Source: Magnolia sinica (taxonomy: Eukaryota; Streptophyta; Magnoliopsida; Magnoliales; Magnoliaceae). Taken from it: a stretch of 64,000 bases of DNA. Of the stretch, positions 25,301 through 39,100 are shown one piece after another. The position numbers and the translations under genes are program-made. The DNA is taken from contig NC_080588.1 of assembly GCF_029962835.1 (NCBI RefSeq), positions 66,364,001 to 66,428,000 of the forward strand, given 5' to 3'. Numbering within the stretch: position 1 is the first letter of the stretch; each line of letters starts with the position of its first letter. The notes beneath the pieces are model-generated. The model made no database searches and was not told the origin of the DNA. It saw only the letters and a list, made by a program, of their open reading frames with translations.

Positions 25301-28300
25301 ACAATACACATCCACCCCTTCACGCACCTCAGTGGGCCCCATGTGGGCCACACCGTAGAAAACAATTCACATCCACCCCTTCACGCACCTCAGTGGGCCC
25401 CACGTGGGCCACACCATAGAAAATAATGCACATCCACCCCTTCACACACCTCGGTGGGCCCCATGTGGGCCATACCACAGAAAAAGAAATGAAAAAAAGT
25501 ATAAAGAACAAAAAAACGACAGTAACCGGCATTTTAAAAGAGAAAAAATGAGAAAAAAACTCAAAATACCAAGTTATTTTCATTGTACAGCGAAAAAATT
25601 TTTAAAAAAAGGAATGACCGTACCTATTTTTGTCTCAAGATGAGACTGAATCAATGAAAACTGCAAAAGTTGAAGCTCCATAGCCGATTGCAACCAGAAT
25701 AGGGGAAATTTGATTTCTCCATCATTTCTTCTCTATTGTTGATGAAACGACACCAAATGGAGCTCCTTGTAGTCTCCAACAATCTGCCAAAGAAGCCCCT
25801 TCGAAGGGCTTTTCGATTGCAAGATTGAAGAGTGGGGAGAGGAGCAGTGTCGGTTTGCGTCTGGAAGCCCTTTCGAGTAGGGTTTTTTTTTTTTTCAAAA
25901 AAAAAACTTAAGTGCTTGCTTGTGGTGTGAGTTCACCACTGTTTAATACAGTGAAAAAAAAAAAGCAGAACAGGTAGCACATGCTACCTGCGCTACACGC
26001 TACGCATCCGTAGCGTACGCTACGACCCCTGTAGCGTGTGCTACAGGGGATATACGCTATTGGCTGCGCCACGTAGCAATTTTGCTATGCTACGCTACGT
26101 AGCATACGCTACCGCTACACTATGCACGCTACTCACAACACTGGTTATAACAGCCTTTAAGGGTCTTCTTCTTCTTCTTCTTCTTCTTGTTTTTTTTTTT
26201 TTTGGTAACGGCTGTTATGACTTTTACCACCCCATAACATGTAACGGTTACCAATGTTATCTTTACGTAACAGCCTTTACAACACACCATGATTATGCCT
26301 ACACTAAGATGCCTAGACATATTTCCATATGCTTAGCATACCGTTACTGACATGATAAAAATACTGATATTGATACCAGATACTTGTAGATACGTATGGG
26401 AAATGCTTTTTCGCTTTGATACTCATCTTAATTTTTTTGGTTAGGGTATCATATAAGACAACCATATAAAGAATTACCCTTTACACACACACAAGCAAAA
26501 AAAAGGAAAAAAAAAAAGGGCAAAAAGAAAAAGTGGAAACATCATGTGAGACTGAGAGGTAGTAAGGTTCCAGTAAGAGTGAAGCTCCCCAAACTCCTTC
26601 AGTGTCAGTGATTTCATTTGCTTATGTTCAAGTCGAATAAATATGCACTTATCCTTGAAACCAAGAAACATGTTTATAGGATGAGTGTAGCTGAAATGAG
26701 GATGTTGAGATGGGTGAGTGCAAAGATTAGGAAGGATAGTATTAGCAATGAATGATTCAAGGGAACTTAGGAGTCGTACCAATAGGTAATAAGACGAGGG
26801 GAAGTAGACTTGGATGGTTTGGTCATGTGCAATGGAGACCAAGAAATGCGCCGGTTAAAAGGAGTTGGTACAATTTGAAGGCTCTAAAAGGGCAAAGGGA
26901 AGGCCCAAAAGGATGTGGATAGCGGTAATGAGAAAAGACTTGATGACCCTATGGTCTAACTGAGGGTCTGGCCTCGGTAGAGTGGAATAGTAGAAAAGGA
27001 TTCATGCAGCTGACCCCAATTAATTGGGATAAGGTGTAGAGGATGATGATGACGATGATCCTTGAAACCATGTCTAATCTCTTTTGAAAGAAACTATGTT
27101 CTCCTTTGAGGAGTCTTATTGTGAAACCAGTTTGGTTCCTCTTTGAGAGTCAGTTGTTGGGCAGCTTAGGCCTTGCCTTATTAGATATTGGTGGATAGCA
27201 TTAAAAAAATGAAGAAAAAAAAAAAAAAAAAAAAAAAATGAAGAAGCCTTTTTTACATCCTTAGTCGCATGGAATCTGGGATTTTTTCTTCATAGATGAC
27301 AGATCAATGGCCCAAGGAAGCCCCATCATGATGTCCCTATATCCCCAGTCTCCAGACATGTATGTTCCTTGATGCCTCCTCATTTTGTCAGTTTCAAAGG
27401 GTCTTAGCTTTTCCTTTTCCCCATCTCAAGGTGTTCTCTTATATAGAAGCTTCTATCGCTACCTGTCATAATATATTAATCTGTGCAATGTTTATGTATG
27501 TTGGTTTATCCTATGCTTCTACATTGATTCATCTTCACTAGTAAACGTGAGCCTTGTTTTATTGCAAGACAAACTTTTTTTAGAATTGTAAAGTGTTGAG
27601 CACTAATTCTAGTACAAAGAAGCTTTTGCTCCTTTCGGCAGTTTTTCTGCCCTTTAATAAAGTCACTTATCTTTCAAAAATAAAAAAATAAAAATTTCCA
27701 GTTTAAAGAATCTACTTTTTTGTAATTATTATTTAATAACCAACAATATTTAGTTATAAGAAAGTAGGAAAAACCAACTGCAACATTTGTCATCTTGGTT
27801 CTGTCAGTAGTAACTGGTTGGCAATGATGAGGATGACAGAGATATCATGTGAGACAAGCATATCGGCTGTAACTTCGAGCTTGTCTTTTTAACCACAAAA
27901 TCTCGAGTTTTCGGAGTTCTCAACAATTTGCACATTTTGACCTCTAGGGATTGGGAAATGTCCCTAATATTTATTGTTTTAGTTTTCGGATATACTTTCA
28001 AGATGAGTGCTGGCATCCCATGGTGCTACTGTGTCAGTTCAATCATACGATGAATTTGATTTTTAAGCTTGGATGATATAGATGAGATTACACATTTTCA
28101 CAACCTTGATTCTGTTGTGGTACCTTAGGAAAAGGAGCATGTGTCTCATCATCAGTTTGTCATGCTCATTGAGCATTGTTGTTGGTTGTTTTGTACTTGT
28201 GCTTGTGCATATGTATGTTTGACTTTACTTTTTTTTTTAAAAAATATAGTACAGAATACTTATGCAAATGAATAATGAATATACACATTACTGATCACTA

Positions 28301-31300
28301 AAAGGCAACAGCACCACATGTGGTGCCGTACCATCTTCCCTGCCAACATGCCACTAGAGGGACAACTGTACCATGAAAATAGTGGGCTCCAGTTCCACTA
28401 TGAAGATCACCTGTCAAAAAGTTCAGGCCTGTCTGCTCATCAGATGGGTCACACCATTGGAATTAATGGACATCTGATGGCCTGACTTCACATACAGGTG
28501 TGGTCCACCATGTGAGTGGATCAGCCTGATTTCTGAGAAGTGACCTTCAGGGTGATGCCTTCCATTTTCATGATAGTAATGTCCTACCCAAGTGGCATGC
28601 CAGTGAGAAAGACTGTATGGCACCACAAGCTGTGATGCTGTTGCCTCAGGCAGACAGTTTGTCCACAACCCCAAGTGTAGGGTCGCGATGTAGTAATAAT
28701 CTCGGTAAGACTGAGGTCAAATCTACAGGGACTGAACCTTATACGTAATCTGAAAGTAACTAAAACTAGAACTAAAAGAAGATGGAAACCTAATTCTAAA
28801 ATAATTGAGAGAGTAATGGTGAATTAAACAATTAGAACTAATAAAATTAAAGGTGGGAACTAGGGTGCCAAGGATCCACTAGTAGCAATTGGGAAGCTAC
28901 CTTTTATTGATTCAAGGACACAACTGGAATCAGAGTCCTATCCTATCCAATTGGTAAGAAGAGATTTGTCAGATCTCTGAACTTCTCATGGATCTAATCA
29001 TCAATAGATGAGAGTGGTGAAGATTTGGAAGTGATTCCGTCACCAAACCATGCCCAGGAGACAATGGCAAACACAACAATTTACCAATCTCACAGCCAAT
29101 CATAAGAGAATTGAGAAGATTAGGAGGATTCCAACACCCAACCATGCCCATGAGACAATGGTGAACAACGGGATTGCCTAATTTCACAATTTCAATACAT
29201 GAAAAGAGAATATCTCAAGCTACCGCAGATCTATTGTAATTTGAGTCACAACAAACTATTAAAACTAAAAATATTCCTCAATAATCAAACTAGAATCCAT
29301 TAGGTTTAACCAGACATGAATCAAAACAAAACCAACATCCTAATCACGCTACAAGCTTCACCTCTTGCCCTAGCAAAGAGGTTTAGCTCATCATAGACAT
29401 GATGAAACCAAAATCTCAGGAAAGCATAAAAGGAAAAAATGAAGAAGGAGAACTCGTTGCCGGCCCGCTCCACGCCTCCACGGCTGCTCATGTCCAAGGA
29501 TGCCTTCACACTCTCTCTCCCCCTCTTTTATAGCAAAGAGTAGTCGGTGCTAGATGGTGGAAGTTGGTGGCTGGGAGTTGTCACAGTAAGAAAATACAAA
29601 TAGAGTCACGTTTGGTGTAGATTTTTGGGATGGAGGTCATCCCATCCTCTGTTTGGCCTTCATGGTGATTGTCGTGGCCCTCTTCTCTCTCTTCTGGACG
29701 GTCCAGATCTTACATCCGACCACGATCTTGATCGTAGAACGGCCCACGAAGGGCCGATTTTTTCGGACGCAAGCCATGCAAAATCTCTTGCGTTGAGATG
29801 CTCGGTGGGCCCCACAGTGATGTTTTTGGTGAAATCCACCCCATCCATTGAATTCTTTGTGAAAAACCAGTTGGGGAGGGGTGGTTTTGGTCGAGTTTGG
29901 TGCGACCCACTGTATCAAATCGTCCTGCCGTTCATCCTGCGTTTGACGGTGATCTACGTGTGTTCACATGCATGGAAGCAAAAGGTCAGCATGGCTAGGG
30001 TCGTGGCCACCCCTTGGAGAGACTGGACAGCTCAGATCGTCCATCAGGACGATGGTGGAGGCCCACTACATGTCACAACGTCTAGATGTGCAGATACTTT
30101 GTGTTTTCGCGATTTGGCTCAGGTCAATGACCTTTGACCGAGATTTTTGGTGCAGTGCACCTCCTGTACACGTGTGTTGTGCACACTCATTCCATGTAAG
30201 TGGGTCCCATCGTGATGTTTCGAGAAATCTACTCCGTCCATATGTTTTTCCACCTCATTTAAGGGGTTGAGACCAAAATCGAAGCATATTCAGATATTGG
30301 GTGGGCCTCAAATCATTGTTTTATGGGTTGATCTGTCTGTTGGGCCACTTTCATAAGGATCCAATGGCTGAAATTTGATGTGTATGGTTAATTTAGGGTC
30401 CTCAGTCCAGATATAAAGTTTCGAGCCAAACGGATGGTGGGAACCTTGTGATCTTGCATTCAGGACGACTTTTAGGCCTCTTGGACTTCAATTGCTTAAT
30501 TTTCTCGGATTTTTGGCGTGTAATTTCTTCGATCTTGGTCCCCTAAGATCCGTTCCTTGCCTTGGTGATTTCTGAGCATTAAATCTATGCTTTTAGTAAC
30601 CTTTTTCAGTCCAAGCTCCCAATTCACCTTGCAACACAAACATGATTAAAATAGGACGTTAAACAGTATCACGTTCGTAAAATCAGGTAATAACTGGGGT
30701 CTAATATGCAATATTTGACCCTCAACACAGTTCTCTTTAGATGTCTTCGATTCATATAAACTGCAAGTCATTGACTAATGTGCTTCTGTTACTATCTGTG
30801 TGGTGCAGCTGCTACCATGTATTCACCAGAATTAGCTGTGGAGAGGTGGAGAAACCTTGACTTACTAATTCTGCTTTGCATACATCACATTATATGATCG
30901 CAGAGTATAGACGTGCTGCATTGTTCTAAAATTGCATATTGAATTCAAGGAGAAGTCGCTACTTTTGTGTTGTGGTTTGCATCTTTATATTAACAATATT
31001 GGTTTTTATTTTTCTTATATTACGCTAGTCTTTAATCAATCAAAACCTGATCTTCTGTAGAGATTTTATTTTATTTTTAGTTTTTCTTATGTGTAATTCT
31101 TTAGAGATGATTGGTGTTAGTGAAGAGTAAGTATCCACAACTTGATGGAAGTGTGATGCATTAAGGTTCTATGTGTAGAATTATATAAGAACTAGATGAT
31201 CCTTGACCCAAGGATGTGTATAGATCCTGAGGCCTTGTATACAAATGGGGTCCATGGTCTAGTAATCTAGACTGCTGATTTGAGCGCGCTATCGTTGATA

Positions 31301-34300
31301 GTCAATGCCCCCAAAAATCTCCCAGATTAAAAGGTCTTAGCCATCCAATCCTTGCACTTCTTCACATTGAATTTGGATCTTGCTGCCTTTCTCTTAATTA
31401 CTAATTATCAGTCTGCCAATCGAAGGTTTAAGATTGCCCTGTCATGGAGATTGTCTTTTTTTTTTTTTTTGGCATGGTCTATGCACAGTGAGGCCTATGA
31501 GATTGTTATTTTCAATTACAAACCATGTGCCCTGCTTATACAAGCTCGAGGACCCTTCCAACTTTACGGAGCCGCTCCTCTTCCATCTCCGTGAGGGAGT
31601 CACAGGTGTGGAAGTGGGAGCGATTTGGGAGGCTTTCAGTTAGATCCTTCTACGAGGTTATTCACTCCTGGGGAGAGGTCACTGGGAGTCCCAATTGAGT
31701 TCATTTACTCTTATGGAGGGCTCCCTAAGGTGATGGCTTTCACCTGGCTGGTTGGAAAGAGTGGGGTCCTCATGATGGACAACCTATAGAAAAGGCACGG
31801 GATTATTCCCAATGTTTGCATTATCTGTTTATGGGATGCAGAATCCATTGGCCATCTATTTTTCTGCTGTGCATTTTGCAAATTCTAGGATCAGTTCTTA
31901 CGCCTATTCAGTATCATTGGCTGATGCCTGGATCAATTGGGAACATGTTTCTTTGTTGGCATGGGGGACGTGCTGATCGTGAAGGGAGGAAACTGTGGAA
32001 GATCTCTCTCCTTGCCGGTCTTTGGGCTATTTGGGTGGAAGGAAATGATAGATGCTTAACAGGTGCTTTTGCAATCATAGTAAGGGGGTCTCAGATGTTT
32101 GTGGAAGGGTTAAATTGGATGTAATAGAGTGGGCCTGGAATATAAAGGCTTTTGTGGATTGCACTTTGTCATCCTCTTCTTGGGCTGCCTTGTAATTTAG
32201 TGAAGCTTTTGCCTCTTTTTAAAATAAAGTTATTACCTCTCAAAAAAAAAAAAAAAAAAACAAAAAACAAAAAACAAAAAAAAAGGGAAAAAAAAAAGGA
32301 AAAAAAGAAATGATGGATGCTTTTGTAACATGTGCAAGTTGCCAGATGTGGGTTTTAGAGGGGCAAGATTGGATGTAATGTGTTGGGCTGTCTATTAATT
32401 CCCTTGCTAATTGTGCTTTAGCCTCTTTGGTTGTTTGGTTTTGAGGTTGTAATTGTGGTGTAGATATCTCATTTATGCCTTTATCAATAAAATAGTTACC
32501 TTAAAAGAAAAATCCTCAAAGTTATATGCTGATGTATGATTCCATATCAACTCACCATGCACATTGATGAGATTTGGTTTTGGTAGTGATACCAAAGATG
32601 GATATGTTTTTATATGATGTGGGTAATCGAATTGTTACAAGGGCAGGTAGCTTGTTCACTTTGCAGTGAGACCATACAGCGTGAACTTTTGGCTCTACAT
32701 AAAGGTGAAACCTGCCCCCAAAGGATTGTTACATGCGAATATTGTGAGTTCCCGCTGCCTGCTGTTGATCTCTGTATGCATCAGGTAGTAAATGTTGACA
32801 ATTCTTTGCTTGAGCATAATTCTTCTATGGGATAATTTGCTGTTATTTTCTCAAGTAATTCTCTATTGCTTTGTAATTTCAGGACGTGTGTGGGAATCGG
32901 ACTGATTATTGTGATCTTTGTAACAAATATATTCGGCGGCGTGAGAGGAATGAACATGACCTACAGCTGCATACTAGCATGGATAGTATTGCAGAGTCTT
33001 CCAGGTATGTCCATTTTGCAATCTTCCCAAGTTGCAAATTTTAAAAGAGGTTTGTTGGAGATGCTCACGACCGTTATATCTCCAGCATCTCCACCAAACA
33101 CGGGCTGGATTTCTATTTAAATTGGAACAATTGATCTGATGGTCCACCATTTAAACAAGTCATAGCAGAAATTGATGGTGATTTGCAATCATAGCCATTT
33201 GACCATTGTAATTTTTACCCATTGAAAGATGACAAATGCCCATCTTTTCTCAAAATTTTCTCAAGAGTCCATTCATATACCACTAGTACAATGATTAAGA
33301 TAATTTCGTTAATGTGAGTTTTGAGTTAGGTGGGCCACTAGATTAATGGTTTAAATTGAACATAAGCATGACCATGTGTACGAATGAGACACTAGAGGTG
33401 AGCAAGCCTCCATTTTCAAAAAGGCTTGCTGGCCTCTCTAGCAAATCTAATTTCAAAATGGATTCTTGTTTCTTCCTTAAGATCTTTTATCGTCTTTCGA
33501 AATTTCTAATGAATTTATCATGAAGTGTGCTTTACCACTGACTCAACATTGGATTGGATTATTTGTAATGGGTTTCAGGAATACATGGTTTGACCTGGTA
33601 TGGGATATGAATATTGGACAAATCATTACTATTTGACCCCCTCTTTGAGATCTAAATGCTCCACAGATAGGCATTCATAGTATCATGTGTCTATTGTCTT
33701 TCAGAGCTATTGTCATGCATTTATGGTAGCATTAGAAATAATGGTAAATTACATCACAAACTATACAAAATATCTATTATTAGCTAATTGAGTTGAAGCA
33801 AATTTATTGTCAAATCTATATTGCAATGATTTAAATGGTAAATAGTGGATAACATAGCATTCATCCCTTTAAAGCATGACATTAGCTGCATAGCATGTTG
33901 CGTAAGCTTAACACTACTTCTAGATTTCAATTAAAATAATAGGAAAAATAGAGCAAATAGTAAATAAAGATAGAACCAGCGTTCAAAATATTGGTATCGC
34001 ATTACGTATTGCACCCTTGGGATACGGATACGTATCGGTTATTGCATGGGATATATCGGTTGTATCATGTAATGCTTTGTTGTTGTTTGAAACATGAGGA
34101 AACATTGAGAAATTGGTCGAATTTTTCAATGAAACTTCAATGATTGTTAAAAAAAGACATCAATAAACACTTATAAAAAATAAAAATAAAAAAATAATAA
34201 AAAGTGCACATAATAGGTTTTCTTTGTATGGGGTCCTAATCTATGCGTTGTCTAATTGAATTGAAGTAAGTATATTCAAAGTTTATTAATATAATTTATA

Positions 34301-36109
34301 AATGTAAGAAGACGTACGGAAACACAAGCAATGCATTCAAAAGCAAAAGAAGAATCACTAGATTAGATTACATACATGCTTGATTTTATGTTTGGATACA
34401 GATTGCAACCGATTTGCGAGAAATTGAATTTTTATTTTTATTTTTTTCAATTTTCTGCAACTCGGCCCATCTCCTCTAAATCCCAAAATCGAAGATCCCA
34501 AAATCCATAATTTTTCATGCAAAACATGAAAAATTATGGATTTGTAACAATTTGACACTGATTTAACATGATTTATAGAAAAAAAAAATGATCGAAAATT
34601 GAAAATGCTCATCAGATCGAACATGTGGGATATATCATCCCACTAGTGCATTTCATATCGCACATGTTGGATACAAGATACATCGTGGGATATATCGGCA
34701 GATATCATCGATACTTAAAACACTAGATAAAACTGATTTAATATTGTTTATCATATTATTTGACTGAAATCATTGATAACATTAACTGATTTTACTATTT
34801 TTAATGAAAATAAGAAAGTACAACATATAATTGAAAAAGCTGATTTTTACTGTTTTAGCAGGGTTTGAACCCTAGGTCAATGGAAGATGGAGTGTGTTTC
34901 AACACTGAGATCTCGGGTTTGAGGCTTTGAGCTCAGCTTACCTACAAAAATAGAATAAAATAAAATAAAATAAAATCTGTTTCTATGAAAATAGTGTATA
35001 GTTTATGTACCGCTACATAGCGTGTAGACTGTAGCATACGCTACTTAGCATGTAGCATACGCTACATGCAACTTGCGCTATTTTCTCGTGCTACGTTGCA
35101 CGATGGCTGCACTGCATTCAAGTACAGGACATGCTGCTCAGTGTACGCTATTTATAAAGGACTGCTATATCAAACTCTGCAAATATTTGCTTGAGGCTTT
35201 TAAGGAGGCAAGCACACTGTGGGTATTTCATTGCAAATGGGAATTGGGGAAGTTGGAATCTGGTGGTTTTGAGGATACTGGATTCCCTGGAACGTTAGCT
35301 TGGTCAGGTGCAAGAGATGACACCTTGGTCTAGTGAGGAAGCAATTAGGCTGAGAATCATGAAGGGAAAATTTTGCGGTCATGGATAGAGAAATTTCAAG
35401 GATCGGAGAAGATACCTAGCAGTTATTTGATGGGTAGGTTTTCTTAAGTAGTTTCGTTGTGGCTGGCGGTGCAAAAATGTGTTAACAACTGCCAGAAGGA
35501 TGCATTGTAGTATGAGTCGAGATACTTGAAGATGGGTATTTTCCTTGTTCAAACTGTAGTTGCACGGAGCATGAAGCGAAGCGGCAACAGATTTGGGTGT
35601 GGAAGTGGGGAACATCTGTTGGTAAATAAGTATATAAGTATGAAACAGGAGCAGGAGCGAGAGTCCGAAGCGCGATTTGAAGCAGGAGTGGCTCCTAGTC
35701 AGAAGGAACCTGCAACTAAGGTTTGAATGCAACTAGGAGGGTCATTTGCTGTCAATGGTGCATTATCTGCATCTTTTTGTCCTCCTATTATAGAGGGCAA
35801 ATTGTAACTTGTGTTAGAGGAATTACCATGATTAGTGCTTCCCATCTTTTGTGACCATTTGAAAGGCTATTTGGTTGTGATGTTGAGGGAGTGACATGGG
35901 TTGCTGGTATCATGTGACCCTCCCTCCCCATGTGGAGATATTGGGTGAAGTAAAGTTTTTTCCCCCCTTTTCATTTTTAATTTTCTTTTGTGATACATTA
36001 GAGTTGAAAAGGCTAAGGATGGTGTATTGAGATCTCGACTTTGATCTATTGCAAGTATGTTGAAATCTCATCTATCTTGCATCTAATGTTGAATAGAATT
36101 TTGTTATTG

Positions 36110-36185
<76 letters not shown>

Positions 36186-39100
36186 CACCAATTAATGGTG
36201 ATTAGGAAATTGGGTTATTAGGTTTATCAAAGATTCTTGACAGACCTCTTATAGTACTATGGGGGAAGCTGTGGATTTAGTGATGTAGATTGGGACTAAG
36301 AGAGGGCACTTTGGTTGAAGGTGGGAGATGAGAACATGAAATTCTTTCATGCCTTGGCTAGGGCTCGACCACGAATGATGATAAAGCTAGAGTGTGCGCA
36401 TCGATAGTAAAATTCTACAAGGAGGTTCTATTTAGGGAAGAATGGGAGAGACCTACACTCGACAATCATCCTTTTCATTCTACTTCTAGGGAGGCGGCCG
36501 AGTTGTTAGTGAAAGCTTTTTCAGAAAAGGAAATAGAGGAAGTAGTTTCTGAATTGGGGAGTAATTAAGCCCCAGGTCTGGATGGTTTCCTGATTGTGTT
36601 CTATTAAAAGTTTTGGGAATTAGCAAAGGAAGACGTGATCAATTATATAAATAAATTCTATGAGAAATGTTTTCTAGTAGTGGAATTAAGGACCACGATC
36701 ATTGTGCTTATTCAGAAAAAGAAGGGGTGGAAAGCTTGAGGGATTTTAGGCTCATCAATCTTTTGGAGGGTCCCTATAAGATATTGGCAAATATGTTCGC
36801 CTCCAAATTTCGAGCTGTTATCGGAGAAGTGATCTCCAAGGCGCAAGGGGCCTTTGTAGTTGGAAGCAGTGTTTACTGTATCGGTATCGTGTTACATATC
36901 GCACCCTTGGGATATGAATACGTATCGGTTATGGTATGGGATATATCAATTGTATCGGGGAGTTTGTTGCACTTTTTGGTGAACATGGGGAAACATTGGG
37001 AAATTGGTCGAAATTTTTAATGAAACTTTAGGGATTGTTGAAAAGGACATTAATACACACTTGTAAATCATAACATAGCAAAAAGCAAGTACACATAATA
37101 GGTTTCCCTTATATAAAATCCTAAGGTATGTGTTGTTTGATTGGACTGATTCAAGTATATTCAAAATCTATTCATTTAATGTATAAATGTAAGAAGACAT
37201 GTATGGAAACACAAGCAATACATTCAAAAGCAAAAGAAGTATAAAACTATAATTATTTTTTAATAATTTTAACTAAAAGATATATTTATTTATTTTCTAA
37301 AAAAAAATAAAATCCAAAACTACATGAACTAGTAGATCAGGCCTTATACATGTTTGATTTCGTGTTTGGACAGTAAGATTGCAACCAATTTGAGAGAAAT
37401 TGTAGAAATTTTGAAAATTTTCCATTTTCCCCCAAATCGGACCACCTACCCCCAAATCCTAAAATTAGAATGTAATGATGACTTCATCAAACACTCGCAC
37501 ATACTCTAAAATTGGGCCCAATTGACCAATGATAGAAGTGGAATTTCGAAAATAAATATATATATTTTAATATTATAACTATTTTTTAATAAACTACATG
37601 AAGCAGTAGATTAGGCCTCATACATGTTTGGTTTCTTGTTTGGACAATTAGATTACAATAAATTTTGGGTGATTGTGGAAATTTCGATTTTTCTCCAAAT
37701 TTTCCCAAAATTAGATCACCTATTCCCAAATCTTGAAATCAAAGGTTCAAATCCTAGATTTTTTAATGCAAGATATAAAGAATAAATCATCTAACCTTTT
37801 GAAACTGATTTGATATGATTTAAACAAAAAAAGGATAAAAATGCAAAAATACTCACCAAATTAGAACTGGCTCCAAATCCTCTTTGATTTTGATTTCGGT
37901 TTGAAAACTTTGTTTTTCTTCTAAAAGATTCAAGAGGATGGACTGAAATTCACCCTAGAGATATTTAAAAGAGGGAAGAAAGAAGGAAAATGAAGAAAAA
38001 CAACATCACACTCCCTAACAATACGACGATATTTGTTGATATTGACAAATATCTTTGATACATGGGAAAATTACAAAAGAGCTTGTACTGATATTTTGTG
38101 ATATATCACAATATCATGTGATGCATTGTGATACATTGGATTTTTGAAACTCCAACAAGGTTTCATATCACGATACATTGGATTTTTGATACATGGTAAA
38201 ATTACAAAAGAGCTTGACTTATATTTTGTGATATATCACGATACCACGTGATGCACTGTGATACATTGGATTTTTGATACTCTAACAAGGTTTCATATCA
38301 TCGAGCTACAATATTGATAATATCGACTGATATTATTGGTATTGCAAACAATGGTTGGAAGGCAGATAGTGGACAATGCGTTGATTGTAGCTCATACATT
38401 TATTGATTCTTGTAATTGAGAAGCATGAAGGGGGTTATTTGCCAATTGGATATTGAAAAGCTTATGATCACGTGGATTGGGATTTTTATAGTATATGTTG
38501 GGCCGATTAGGTTGAGGGTAGAAATGGCGGTCTTGGATTCATATTTATGTTAAATCGGCAAAATTTTTGGTTTTAGTAAATGGCTTTCCGAATGGCTATT
38601 TTCAAGCTTTAAGGGGGTTGCAACAAGGGGATCCACTTTTGCCATTTTTGTTTGTGGTGGTAATAGAGGCCTTAAGCAGGATGATTGATAGAGGAGCAAC
38701 GACTGTATTGGCAAAAGGCGTAAAGGTTGATAATTCATAGTTTTAGATATTACATTTACGGTATGTGGATGACATATTGCTTTTATGCGAGGCCTGTGAA
38801 TCAAAGGTAGATAATCTTTGAATGATTATAGTATGTTTTGAGGTAATATCGAGGTTAAAGGTAAATATTAGTAAAAGTGAACTATTTGGGGTGGGTATAT
38901 TAAGGGAAGAGGTATTCATCTTTGTTAGGATTTTTGGAAGTAGGGAGAGCTCTTTTCTGTCTACATACCTTTGGTTGCTATTATGTATTGGGAAGCCGGC
39001 TAAACATTTATAGGATAAAGTGATAGAAAGGTTTGGAAGGAAGTTAATAAGTTGGTAGAAAAGGCACTCGGAAGACTAAAGTTAATTAAGGCGGCAATGT

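Larger units (their letters stand above)
24779..26265. mobile_element. Older 'TAACGG' repeat element split by a hAT element
   Basis: Both flanks of the hAT insertion are rich in GTAACGGCC/GGCCGTTACG motifs, with rough inverted symmetry at the two outer ends ('AATGGTAATGGTTGCCGTAACGG' opposite 'GTAACGGTTACCAATGTT'). The outer limits are approximate. No transposase is seen. Confidence 0.4.

Noticed and set aside
29625-30137. 170-codon frame as a gene
   Set aside because: It lies wholly in a solo LTR with a target-site duplication, overlaps antisense frames and has no domain.
34858-34930. tRNA gene, from GGTTTGAACCCTAGG
   Set aside because: Only a B-box-like string; no cloverleaf could be drawn around it.
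35200-35730. Short frames on both strands as a host gene in intron 4
   Set aside because: They overlap each other, carry no domain and may be LINE debris.
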